A stretch of DNA of 64,000 nucleotides from Liolophura sinensis (Eukaryota; Mollusca; Polyplacophora; Chitonida; Chitonidae), in contig NC_088299.1 of the NCBI RefSeq assembly GCF_032854445.1, forward strand, positions 10,595,608 through 10,659,607. Direction: 5' to 3'. The notes beneath the pieces were generated by a model. That model ran no database searches and was not told the DNA's origin. It saw only the letters and a list, made by a program, of their open reading frames with translations. Numbering within the stretch: position 1 is the first letter of the stretch; every line of letters starts with the position of its first letter. Made by a program: the position numbers and the translations under genes. Positions 11,090-24,000 of the stretch are shown piece after piece.

Positions 11090-12660
11090 AAGGTATATCT
11101 CGCCCTGTAGCATTTGTTAGATCCTTGGTGTTATGTGACGATTTCAATCAACGTCACAAGTTATTACTACAAAAACTAGAGTGTAAAGGTTATTCCATCA
11201 AACGCCTTCACTCCAAGTTTATTATGCTTTACAATGTGTATAATTCTCTTGTAAGTAAATATGGACAAAGTGTCCAGAATCTCTGGCGCTGTGCTTCATG
11301 ATTGTGTAGAATTCCGCTTATCCCGAGGCTGGGGTCGGATATTCATCGTGTTGAATTAGATCGTCACTTTGGATATATGAACAGTTGCAATCAAAGCGCA
11401 ACCCAGATACACATTTTGTTATCGACAACTGATACTCTAGCATGGTACACTATTTGAATACTGATTTCACTCAGTCGTCTAAACATACCTTACGTCTTCC
11501 CTACATCAATGAAAACTGTTGACCGATTCTCTTTGCAGGATTCCGTCCCAGTTTCGTACTTTATTTACTTCAATGGTTTGTGTTATACGTCGTTTTGGGG
11601 GAATCGGCCTTGCGATTATTGACCTGGAACGCCCTTGCTGGTTGACAGCAGGTATACGAATGTGTTTCGACGCATAGCTGTTTAACTGAAGTCTGTGACA
11701 TGGGAAAACAAAACAAAGTGTTGTATAAAACAAAACACTTTGCCATAATTTTACCTGACGGGTCTGACGCACGCAGTCGGATTTTCTTCCCAATGGGTAT
11801 TTGGTTTGTGCTTATTTCTTTGTCCTGGACATCTACAATCTGTAAAGCGAATGCCCCTGTGGAATTCCGGCCTTGTAAAGACTGCTCCTCTTTCGGAGAC
11901 ACAAACCTTAAACATAGCAAAACACAAAATACAGGCGTCGTTATAATTTTACCATTCGCTTCAGCAACCTAAACTTTCGAGTCCATGCATGGGCATAGCA
12001 GAAAATAAAATAGAGAGTATAACCAAAGCAGTGACAACAGTGTGATGCAGTTGGCAAATGGTCAAGGGTAAAGAGGGAAATCTCGTCAACTTACATCCGT
12101 TTGCTGCACATAACGTGTACATATCTCGCTTTGCAGCATTTTTTAGATAATGTTTGTTATGTGACGATTTTAATCTATGTAACAAGTTATTACTTCAAAA
12201 ACAAGTATGTCAAGGTCATTTCGTCAGACGCCTTCATTACAAAAGTTTTACAATGGGCATAATTCTCTCGTATGTAAATATGGGCAGGTCGTCCAGAATC
12301 TCAACTTCATGTTTGTGTCTAATGTCACGTAACCTGGGGCTAGGGATCGTATATTCATCGCGTTGAATTAGATCACCACGTTGGACATGTGAACAGTTTC
12401 AATCAAAGCCCAACATTTTATTATCGTTAACTTATACATTACAGTGGAACACAATTTGAATACTGATTTCACTTGCCTATTACATTCCTTGTGTCTTCCA
12501 AACATGGTTGAAAACTGTTTGCTGCTTTTCTTTGTACGATTCCGTCTTAATATCGTAATACGTATTATTGCCTGGGCTTGGTTGAGGGATTGTACATGAA
12601 TGTGCGTTTCGATGCACAGATAATCCTCACTGTTCGTGTAAGTGTTAAAATAATAACTCA
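11090..12660 (+). mobile_element. Degenerate retroelement, two direct copies of an RT-like 3' segment
   Basis: The segment 11090-11680 is repeated in diverged form at 12150-12640. In copy 1 a frame reads VRSLVLCDDFNQRHKLLLQK then LECKGYSIKRLHSKFIM and VSKYGQSVQNLW. This looks like the C-terminal end of a reverse transcriptase ORF of a type I recall from marine invertebrate retroelements. Copy 2 is riddled with stops. Family-level naming is not possible by eye. Confidence 0.5.
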
Positions 12661-12815
12661 CAATCCCCCTAGCGCCATCACTTAATCAGAATTAAGCAAT
12701 GAAAAAATTGATTTGATATTACTTGCACTTCATTAAACCTTATATTTATACACTCAATCAAAAGATATCAATTGTCATCACATTTGATAAACTGTTATTA
12801 AATTGAAGACAGTGT

Positions 12816-13300
12816 AACGGAGCCAAGCGTCGGAGAATCCTGGTTTATACTGTCAGAGGGGCCTATCTAGTAATAGCTTTCCATTGTAACGGAGGCAAGC
12901 ATCGGGGAATCCTGGTTTATACTGTCACGGGGGCCTGTCTAGAAGAGGCTTTGCTGTGCTTATACTGGAAGAATACTAGCGGGAATTTCCTTTTGCTCAA
13001 AGCAATTGACTTCACCTGTAGACACCAGAGTTCAAATCCTGATGTGATCCACACAGAAAATCCCGCAACTATAACATTGTTGCCGTGACCAAACAGGTTC
13101 CGCGAAGCGTGAACATGGCCCCGATCCTATGAAGGTGGGCGTGTTCTATGAGAGGTGAGGAGGAATGTAACGGAAGCAGCTTTCTAGTGTTTACACTAGC
13201 ATTGACAAGTGGGAATTTCCCTTTAGCTCAGATACTAGAATGTTGAACTCGGCTGTGGAGATACCGAGTTCAACTTCAGGTGTGGCCACAAGATAAATCC
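12816..13300 (+). repeat. Tandem duplication carrying tRNA-like heads, separate SINE-like family
   Basis: A 75-bp block (GTAACGGAGCCAAGCGTCGG … GGTTTATACTGTCA) is duplicated at 12816-12955. Downstream are two related tRNA-like segments: TTTTGCTCAAAGCAATTGAC … GAGTTCAAATCCTG near 12990-13040, and CTTTAGCTCAGATACTAGAA … GAGTTCAACTTC near 13212-13278. Each has plausible A- and B-box spacing. They differ from the main SINE. Confidence 0.5.
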
Positions 13301-13549
13301 TCCATCCATTACACATTCAAGATAAAAGACTAAAGCATAGAATGCATAAAATTACACTGTTTTGCACTGAATTAAATCAAAGGATACTGATGACCGAGTT
13401 ATACGTTGTCTATTTTTGGAAAAGCACGACCGTACAAAGACCAGAGACCAGATCAAGACCAGATGAATTAATGAAAATAACATCAAAATTTTAAATGCAA
13501 CCAGCAGTATAGAGTATATTGCTTTCGGAACACATGTCCTGTAACGGAT

Positions 13550-13860
13550 TAAGCCGTCATAATTTATTTGATTAGAGTTTTACGCCATACTCAAATATAT
13601 TTCACTTATTCGACGGCCATCAGCATTATAGTGGGAGGAAACCCACGACTATCCGCAAGTTGCTGATAGAACTTCCCACAGAACTTGAACTCGCACAGAG
13701 GACATTGGTGAGAGGGGTCATTGTCCCACACAGGCACGCCATCATGTTTTAAAAGGAAACCGGGCAGAGCCCGAAGAAAACGCACGATCTTCCATGTTTA
13801 AATTGACTGGCAGATCGTCCCACGTTCGCCCGGAGAGAAAGGTAGCATGATATCAGAATA
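13550..13860 (-). mobile_element. SINE, rearranged
   Basis: GTTTTACGCCATACTCAAAT to GACATTGGTGAGAGGGGTCA, followed by a second partial body (AAACCGGGCAGAGCCCGAAG … GGAGAGAAAGGTAGCATGA). It looks like two overlapping or internally duplicated copies. Confidence 0.7.
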
Positions 13861-14204
13861 ATAGCTATGTCAACGTAAATCGGGGGAAAACAACCATAAT
13901 TTAGTTGAAAATAGATAAAACAGACTAAAACTAGATCGTCGTCTGCAACTTATCCTTAGTGAAGCCATAGATAAGGTTTTAAATAACGCTTTTGAAAAAT
14001 AGGTCTAAAAAATTGCTAAAGTACAAAACAGAGCAAAAACGGCCGTCCTTTTGTCGAAAACGAAATATGAACCTGATTTTTAACTTATGTATGTGGAAGC
14101 GTTTTACCAAGTTTCAAAACAATACAATTTATTCTTTGAAAGTTCGAAAACGGTTTCGTGTTTGATGGAGGATAAAGCTACAATCGCCTCCGCTACACTC
14201 TAAA

Positions 14205-14460
14205 AAGTTATGTTAATTTTAACAGAAAGCCTTTTGTCTGAGTGATGCTAGTACGTATCCTGTCACTATGACATACCATTCTGTGATATCCCACATCACA
14301 TCTTATTAGTTTAATAGAATATTTATGTTAAATTAATGAAATATGTGTGGTATATTTAACAGAACAATCCACTTCAATTACAATACATTCTAGCATCATC
14401 CGGACAGACTTTCTGCTAAAAGGTAACCGATTAATTTTAGAGTATACCAGTAGGTTACTT
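14205..14460. repeat. Dispersed repeat (TTTTAACAGAAA family), copy 2
   Basis: TTTTAACAGAAAGCCTTTTG, TCTGAGTGATGCTAGTACGT, then GATTAATTTTAGAGTATACC; same order of blocks as at 5485-5780. Confidence 0.6.
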
Positions 14461-14859
14461 AAAGTGTATGCCGTAACAATCACAATTTCACACTGCCAAC
14501 CCATTATTCCCTTGTTCCTCTTTTCCCATTTTGGAAAAAAACTCACCACTTGTAGATGTCATTGTATTAATGTAATATGCAAAGAGCGGCTTTCAAGACA
14601 TCGGTATTTATACAGTGAGATTTGCAGGTTATCAGAGAGGCTTGTGTTCACCTGTCACTCCTGTCATTTGAAGAAAACCTGCGTTGAGAAGCGGAATTTC
14701 CCATTACAATAACTGGTTCCTGTGCATGGTTGTAATGTTATTGTATGTTAAATATGATGACAACACAGCAGTTTGTGTAATTCTAATGACTGTAATTCTA
14801 GATCAGCGAGTCTAATAAACTGCTGTTAACATCAATGTATGTTTTAAACCTAATTCCGT

Positions 14860-15031
14860 TTAGGCCTTGGTATTTATTAATAGGGGAATGGAATTTGCCA
14901 CTATTTCAGCATTTATATGAACAGTTAGAATAAACCCATGTGGTAAACGGACAACAGGCCACTTTTCACCGGTCATGTGTGAATATTTGCCTGTTATCAC
15001 TGTCGTGGTTGCTATGATTTTACTCCCTATG
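14860..15031 (-). CDS. Possible terminal exon of the secreted modular gene
   Basis: The candidate acceptor TTGCTGTACAG has the right phase (one base completes a Gly codon). The frame then stays open for 56 codons (…HMTGEKWPVVRLPHGFILTV…) to TAA at 14862-14860. It has no Cys and the acceptor is weak. It could instead be intron, with the true 3' exons further down or not recognised. Confidence 0.35.
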
Positions 15032-18000
15032 CTGTACAGCAAGTCGATCACATCTCTAGGTTCCATGCTTTAGTCTAAGTATACAGTTCAATCTAACTAG
15101 GCTTACCCTTCACGGTTTCCGTGGCTCAAAGAGGAAGCTATACCGTGTTGGTCATACACGCAGGATATGGTCTTTATGCGTTTGCGCACGAGCAACTGCC
15201 CGTTCTTCTCTCCCCAACCTATTTCTACCATTAGTGTGAACGTGTTCACTCCAGGTTTCTTCTACAATTAATAAAGCATGCCAAAACCTGTGTATTTGAC
15301 CGTCAAGACTTGAATGCTAGAATTACCATATCAAGGAATTCGACGGAAATATATTCATTAAGGTTACCAAATAAGCTACAAAGTGCACATAATGAAATCA
15401 TTAGGCTTACTTAACCAATCAAAACTACTAAGAAATTCTCAAAATATTTTGTTAGCAATTTTACAATTCGAGTGCTTAAAACCATATTTAAATTTTTCGT
15501 TTGTTTGAAAACAAGTGAAATAACGCTACAAAATCTTGTAAACAAGCTGTGGTTCACAGAAATAGTCTAAAACGTACATAAAATATACAATCCTGGACAC
15601 CAAGGTCTCGCTCAAATCTCGCGGGTAGCGTGTAGATGACGTCATCAGAGGATATGAAACTGTGGTCCCCGTTCTGGCATCGTGCCAAGGCGTACGCTGG
15701 CACATCCGCCCGGAGTTCCAATCTTGCTGTGCCGGATGTGCTGGCTGGGCAGTTCGGAAAGACTGAAACCGAAAGTTTCTCATTTATTTTCTACGATTTA
15801 AACCCTATTGTTTTCGAAATGTTTATTAATATTATTCTGTATTCCCATTATGGAAGCCGCTAAAGTTCGCACTCCTACACTTTAGTATACATGTATTATA
15901 GGCCCTGTTAGATTAAAAAAAAAAAAACTTTAAAGAATCTTTATATAACCCCTGAACCGATTAAGCTAAAATTGTTTCAGTTTAAGTTTTATTTATTTTA
16001 AGTTTTATTTATTTTATTTGGCGTTTTACGCAGTACTCAAGAATATCTCACAGCTTTACTTTATGTGAAACAAATACCGCTAGGTGCAGCCTATAAGAAA
16101 AATGTGGGAGTGTACCAGTTAATATATTTGATACGTGACCAAAAATTTAGACGTAAGAATTAAGCTTCTTGTCGTAGATTTGCATTTGCCAATCTTTGGT
16201 ACTATCGTACGGAAGTGCAATCCTGTGAATAGCTGGGCAAAATGTTGAGCTATGAGGTAAAAGACTCTCTTGGTCCCATGCCAATGTTTAACGTGGTAAC
16301 CCTTCAGCTAACTCAGGACAATTATTTTTCATTAATTTAATGGCGTTTTCATAAATTCAAATGGAAGGATACATACGCCGTACAATAGGCTCATCATTTC
16401 CTGGCTGTTTAGGTTCCACCGAAGGAGTTGGCTTTACGGGAGGTTTGGGCTGCACCGCTGGTGTTGGCTCTACGGGAGGTTTGGGCTGCACCGCTGGTGT
16501 TGGCTCTACGGGAGGTTTGGGCTGCACCGCTGGTGTTGGCTTGGTGGAAGGCTTGGTTTCCGTCGGTTTGGGTTCTGCAAGCGTGGTCTCTTGCAAAACT
16601 GGTTTGGTCCTTAATGATGGGAACAAGCTTTGTCTGGAACAGAAAACGGGTATATATGTAGATATATTTATTTATTTACTTCATCGATGTTTTACATCGT
16701 GCTCAAGAATTTTCCAGTTAGAAGATCAATGGTGGTCCAGTTTGCGGATGGATGAATCCGAAGTGACCGGTTCCCTGACTAAAACTCGCCGCCATAACAT
16801 CGAGGGCTGGTTTCGAACACGCTATTTCATATGTAAGGACAGGGAGGAACCAGTCCTAATTTACAATTTTATATATTTCTTTGGTAGCTTGTGCTGAAAG
16901 GTGTTTTGGAAATAAGTCTTGAGATTGTTATCCTGATTTTCAAAGATTGTACAGATTTATAGATATGAAATGCTATTATTAGAATGTAGCGAGGTGTTTG
17001 AAAGTAAACTATAGAATTAAAATTCATCTTTTATGAATCTTTGAAAAAGTTTACATTTTTTTTACATACCCATCAGTATAACAGTTCAATATTTGCTCGA
17101 TCGGTTCATCTGCCCCCACGTCAAAACTGAAGTACAGCATCAGTGGGGAATCAAATGCGTCTGGCTGAAATAGAATGAATGAATGGTTATAGCTTAACTC
17201 CAGGGATAGGTTGTAAGGAATGAATGCTTATAGCATAACTCCAGAGTTAGGTTGTAATGGCGATCGGGGGCAGTCATACAGGAAATAATACAAAAATTCT
17301 AACATTATTGGGAGTAAAACCACAGCAGTGACGACAGTTTGATAGTTGGCAAACGGTCAAAGGTGACAGTTTAACCCATTTTGGGCTTTATTCTAACAGT
17401 TCATTTAAATGTTTAAATAACAGCCGGAACTTATACATCCCTAGCACCATGACTTATGGAAAATTAAGTACAAAACTAGAACTACCTAGTTTTACCGTTT
17501 CCAAACAGTCAAGGCGAATAGTTGTTGGCTTGTGCTTCGTAACAGTTTTGTAACATGACAATCTAACAGTCGTTCAGAAACAGAGCGATGCTGATATACG
17601 ATTCTAGCTATCGTAGTTTTTGATTTATAGGACATTGAATTTACTCGACTAAAATTTTTTTTACCATTGAAACATAACCAGTTCTGCAACCTCCGACCCG
17701 AAATAGACCAGAATACATCAAAGCCCGTTTATGATGTCATTTGGCAATATCACAGGCATACCGTGGCGAGAACAGGTCAGAACAAAGAAACGATTGTCTT
17801 TCTACATGACAATGGTAACATCCGAGAAAAAAATGAGAAAGTGTAAGAAAATTTCAAAGTTACATTGAATATAGTTCTAGTACAATAACTTTTAAAATAT
17901 CATTAAATATTGTTCTTATCTAACAAGCATTAAAAATGTATTAAACATAACTACAGCATAGCCAGCAAACAAATGCAATACATTGTCGAAAATCAAACGG

Positions 18001-21000
18001 TAGACAGTTGGGGGCATATAGCCGGCCATCATGAACACAATTCTCTTTTAAAAGTCATTGATCTATTCACTAAGCCCACAAGGTTAAAGCTCTAGAATAG
18101 CCCTAGGGTCGTAATGATGCCAAAGATCCCACAGGGAGTAAAGCGATTTGAATCTAATTGTGTGTCTACGTACATGGATCATTGTCTCAAGCGTGGATCT
18201 TCGTGCTGTTACTGTTTAGCAAGGTAACTGGTTACCAAGGTGACTGGTTAGCATCGTCACTGGTTAGCAACGTCACAGGTACGAATCAAGCCACGAGCGT
18301 TAGGTAAGGATGTATGTTCATTATCTAGGGAAGGGTGGTTAATTGTTTATTCCTGATATTACGGTTTCCTCCACCCATAAATTCACTTAACTAGATGTGA
18401 ATAAACTAAGTATTCATGAGATAAACACCAATGAAATAAATATATATCTACCAAAATTAGTTAGAAGTTGATGACTATACTATACTTACGCTGAAATAGC
18501 AGAAGTCGGTCGGCAGCTGGTTGAGGTCAGAGATAAACACGGCGGGCATATTCATGCTTGTGAAGGGGGAGATCGCCCCGGAGGCCTCCCCTTCCCGACC
18601 ACACCAGAACGCACTGTACGTGATGGGGACCTCGTAGGGGTTCTCTAGAGTGACTTTCACCATCCCATCGACGTCTTCTTGACAGGTTGTGTTAGCTGAA
18701 AGTAGGAATAAAATCTGAGAAAAAAGAAAAGAGGTTCATCAGAAATACTAAGTACAACTGTATCTAAACATAGTTTTGGCGATCTTTAAAGAGTTTTTTG
18801 CCAACGGGGAACGTTAAGTGGAATGTTCAGATTGTAAGTTGGGCCTTATATTTTAGTAGGCCTACATAATGTTTTGGTTTCACTTAAAATGCTGTGTTGT
18901 CACATGTAATATACAATCACATAAAAACAATGCAAAGGGACCAGGCTTCGGGTATGTTTAGTCCACCAGCAGAATCCTGGTATATGCAGGAAAACAGAAT
19001 GGAGGACAACGGCATAACGAGTAAAAATAAAAGTACTGTGATGGTTGGCAAATGACCACACGTAACCGGTGGTAGTTGGCATATGGTCACAACATTAACG
19101 GTGAAAATATAAGCATCAAGTCCGACATTCATATACCATTCGTAGTCCGTAAAGGGCGTTCCAAATCGATAATCGCAAGATCTATTTCCAAAACAACGTT
19201 GAACACTGACTCCCAAAGACAAAGGTATGTAAGAAATTATACAAATAAGAAATAAAGCCGGTAACACACAAGATAGAAGCGGTCATCAGTTTTAAATGAT
19301 GCCGGGCAGACAATGAATATTCCAGGCATGAATTCCATATCAAAGTTCAAATTCGTAGTCCGTGAATGAGTTCCAGGTTAAATAACAATTAAACAAGTAT
19401 CTCAGTCGCGCTTTAATTGCAACTGTTCATAAAGACATCATGCTGATGTAATGAGCATGGCTACCTTTACGGCCCCTAGCCCCAGGCTAAGCGGTATTAG
19501 ATACAGTTTGAAAATAACGAGCGTTACAGACCCTAACCGATCAGATTGTGATTCAAAGGTAACGGACGATAACGTCTTTCCTGTTAATATGTAAAGATCT
19601 CATGCTACAAGAGGCGCCATCAATGATGTTACAGATGACATACAAGATGGACGGTTACACTGGGCAACCAGTGCCATCTATGAATACCATGTACGTGATA
19701 GATATGTACATAGGGACAACAGCGCCGTCTATGTGGTTGATCACAATGCAGATCGCCAGAGATTCTGAACGCTCTGTCTATACCTGCCAACAAGAGTGTT
19801 ATACCTAGCACCTTGTATCTGAACAGTATAGGTCGGAATAATCATCATCTATCTGTAAACAAGTTAATTCAGATGTCCCTGGAAGACAAAACCATCTTTT
19901 GCGAGACGAAACCGTCTGATGGAGAGACAAAAGCATCTTACAAAAGACAATATCATCTTGAGCATTTGTTGGAATAATAAAAAAAAACAATAGTTACACC
20001 TATGCATGTATCGAAAACTTTCTTGCATATAGGATAAAAGATAAATGACTGTTATAAGCGAGAAAACGCCTGTTACAAGCAAGAAAACGCCTATTACAAG
20101 CAATTTAAACGGATATCATAATTAAAGGCAAAGGAATCACCAAAACGAAGAAAATGTAAGGTAGACCATTCAACGCTGTCTAGGAAACAAGTTCGATTTA
20201 TCTATGTTTTATGGTGGTCTGTCACCCAGAGGTACACAGATCTATATGCATATGCATTTTGAATGATGAAATATAATCGTCCGTGAGAGTCAATATCAAA
20301 AACCCAATTCACTGGTCCCAGTGTGATCAGAAAAGGCTACCGTAGAATTCATGTATATACCATGCCAAAGACACCAGTGATGGCGTCCTATCAATCATAG
20401 AATGCGGATACCTGGCTAGCTAGTTCTTTCGAACCACCCTCTTACACTGAGTATCATATCAAGTGTTGTCATTAAAACTGAATTGGAGATAAACAAGTGA
20501 TCGGACTTTTTTTATAGACCAAGAATCACAGTACAGTATCAGATGTGTAGGATGTTTGTTGTCTCGCATAAGACGATATATATCTCGAGGGCATAAAAAA
20601 ATGGGCCGTACTTTGACACTCAATATCTCCGAAACCTTATGTCAGCTTCTAAAAATTTACACACTCAAAAGCCATTATGTTCTAAATATACAGACCAAAT
20701 TTCAATTTCATCCTTTAAGATTTCTGTTCATGGGACCAAAATCAAAAGAGTCAAAAACGCATGTTCAGGACATTTGAAAATGTTCTACCTTGTTTTACTT
20801 GAAAAGGTGAACAATTCCACCGCAGAGAAAACCATCTTGGTTCAGCAAAATCTATGCCTATCTGGCAGAAGGGTTTCTCTGAAACTAGAGCCAGACGACA
20901 ATTGATCGACGCGTGTCACACAGGTGCAACGCGCGCTCGACGCATGACACCAGACAGGTGATGCAATGTGGGTCACAGGAAAGTGCGTTTTTGAGGCTAT

Positions 21001-24000
21001 GTTTTCATTTTAACCCGGTGTAGAGATTACTCAAGCTATGACCTTGAAAATTAGTCAGTATATTAACAAAATCATGCCATTTGAATGTCAAGTTTGAAAG
21101 GGTTTGAACAAAGGATAACGGAGAAATGCACCATCAAAGTACGGCCCATTTCTTTATGCCCACACGATATACTCACCAAAACTGTATCTGTTATCTTCGT
21201 TTGGCCTGAAATTTTTAATTGTCAAAAGAAAACCAAATATTATTAACTATGCGGTCTGAAATCGAAAATATTTGTGCCTAAAATAAGAGCAATGTTTATA
21301 ATCCGAAACAAAAAAAATATCACAAGCGATAGACCTGAACCAAGCCATGGTCGTCTATACATCTTGTATTCAAGGGCTTATTATTTCAAAAACTGATTTT
21401 TACTTCATTACTGGTCATATGGATACCTCTTTTTCGATTATCAGTAAAAAATAATAAATGGACCAAATCTTGGAGTTGTCTTTTCATTTACAGCAAATAT
21501 ATTAAAAATAATTTGCGTTTAATTTTATTGTTTAACGCTCTATGGATATTTCACGTTTCACATGTCGGTCAGTTTTATGGTAGAGGAAACCAGAGTGAGG
21601 CAAATCATCTACTAGTGCAAAGCCTACGACGAACCACCATTTTTTTCAAAAATTATAATCTATTATCTTTTACAGAAAGTCTGTTGTGTCACTGATGCAA
21701 GAATGTATTATTGGTTATTCCATTAAATATAGCACATATATTCTGTTAATTCAACACAAAATTTGGGATATGACAGTATTATCACCCCGGCAACATACTT
21801 CCTATTAAAATTAATAGATTATTCCTTTTAGAGTTCTGTTGGAGCAGGTCGGCGAATATTACCCAAGATCATAAATTCATTATCAGCGTTTCATCTCGGA
21901 CTAAAATTGAAATCGGGATTCACGTTGAAACACTGGATAAATCGGGCGTCTCATAGTCCAGGTTGATTCTGGATTTTCGACTGATTTTGACTCACCTTGA
22001 ATCACAATACACAATATGAATGGCCATGTCTGTGGACTCGGTTCTATAACCGTGAATGACTAATCGGGTGAAATCCGAAGAGGAGTCTGTATCCTGTAAC
22101 CAAAAAACACAGTCGGTATCCTGTCATAAATAAAGGACACAGCAGAGTCTGTATCCTGTGATACATAGGCCACATAGAGTCTATATCCTGTCATAAATAG
22201 GTCACATAGCGTCTGTATCCTGTTATAAATAGGTCACATAGAGTCTGTATAGTGTCATAAATAGGCCACATAGAGTTGGTATCCTGTCATAAATAGGCCA
22301 CACAGAGTTGGTATCCTGTCATAATTCAACCACACAGCAGAGTCTGTATCCTGTCATAAATAGGCCACACAGAGTCGGTATCCTGTCATAAATAGGCCAC
22401 AGTATATACTACGTATTAAAAAATAAGAAAACAAGCGTGTCATGTATCCTTTTGGTTCAATTTCACCTAAGTATCTTTTTGTGAGTCGTCTACACGAACC
22501 GCTGTAGCAAAAACCCGAACAAAAACTAGGAGGGAAACCACATGCCTAATTTTCATATAGGACATTGACGAAAATTAAACCACTTTGAACAGGAAATACG
22601 GAAGTTAATTGTGAGGCCTTGCCTTAAGGGCGCATGCGCCATTCTCGGGAAAGCCATCGTCCGCGCGGTAGAGTACAGCAGAATAATCCACTCTGGTCAA
22701 GGGAGGTAGGTAGACAATCGTCGGAGATTCGTCTGAGCAGTCCAAGAGAAGATGGTAGGGGACAGTGTCACCAAAGTTCTCGAAAGACAACGTGAAGTTT
22801 CCAGGTGAATGGGTTGTGCATTGAATGGTATCTAATCAGAGAAAGCGATGATTAAGAAATTGAATAAAATGGGGGAAATTTGTTTGGGGATTTAATACAA
22901 GATCGGGATAAATGGAAAGTGCAAGATGTAGTTGTTTATTTATTAGATGTTTTTACGCCGTACTCAAGAATATTTCACTTATACGACGGCAGCCTGCATT
23001 ATGGTGGGAGAAAAGCGGGCAGAGCCCGGGGAAACCCCACAACCATCCGTATGTTGCTGCCAGACCTTCCCACGTACGGTGCAAGCTGTAGATGTTGAAA
23101 GAATATCCGGAAAATATATGAAACATTACAAAACGAGAGCACCGATCTTCAGGTTAATATAGCATTACAAACTACAGCCGTACCTGCTGCATTTGAACTT
23201 CGCAACTTCATCTGTTGTACAATGTCGTAATAAAAGATGAACACCAACTTCAATCAAATAAGTTAAATGACAAGAAAAAGTAATATCTTAAGAGAATTTG
23301 TAAAAAAAAAAAGCGGGGGGGGGGGGGGGAGAAGCGTAACAAAACAAAAATCTCGTAGAACAGCACAAATGTATCGTGATATACTAACACGTGTGCAAAT
23401 CTTATTAATTTTTCAATTCAATTTTCAGGTAAAGATCTCAAAGGGCAAAGTTTTTTGCTTAGCATGTATGCCATTCAGAAGTTTAACTACAGGCACAGAT
23501 GTAAAAATGAAAATGCTCCTACTACTCTGATGAAACTTTGATAATTTTCCATGAAGTTCTTTGGACAAATCCATTTCTGCTTTACGAATGTGGAGGATGT
23601 CACTATAGTTTACTTACAGTTAACATTCTGTGCTCGACTAAGATACACCTGCAAGAGAGACAAATACACGTTATTCATAATTAGAATAATTATTTATTCA
23701 TTTATGAGCGAGGAAACTTTAATATCCGGCATAAACCTTTGGCAAGTTATATTGAGAATGGACTAAAAGGGTCTTTATTGCTGTTCAAGACTTTACTTTT
23801 TTGGATCACTGTCAGTTTTTCGGGTCGGAGAAATCACCAGGTATCGCACTGACGTCCGGAGTTTTAGCTCTGGATTCGAACTTGGGTCATCAATGGTGAT
23901 GCTCTGATTGGCTGTGTCGAAAAGCGAGGCCTTGGATGTGTGAAGCTATTCTGAAAAGAGCTTAACATAAAATATCGTATAGAACATAAATCATAATTAT

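Noticed and set aside
18900..19267. Minus-strand hydrophobic ORF (MLPALFLICIISYIPLS…) resembling a signal peptide with TM segments
   Set aside because: It overlaps a dispersed repeat also found at 11.6 and 30.6 kb and has no splice support.
20556..20905. Plus-strand ORFs of 73 and 88 codons
   Set aside because: They lie inside the inverted-repeat element at 20589-21161 and lack gene context.
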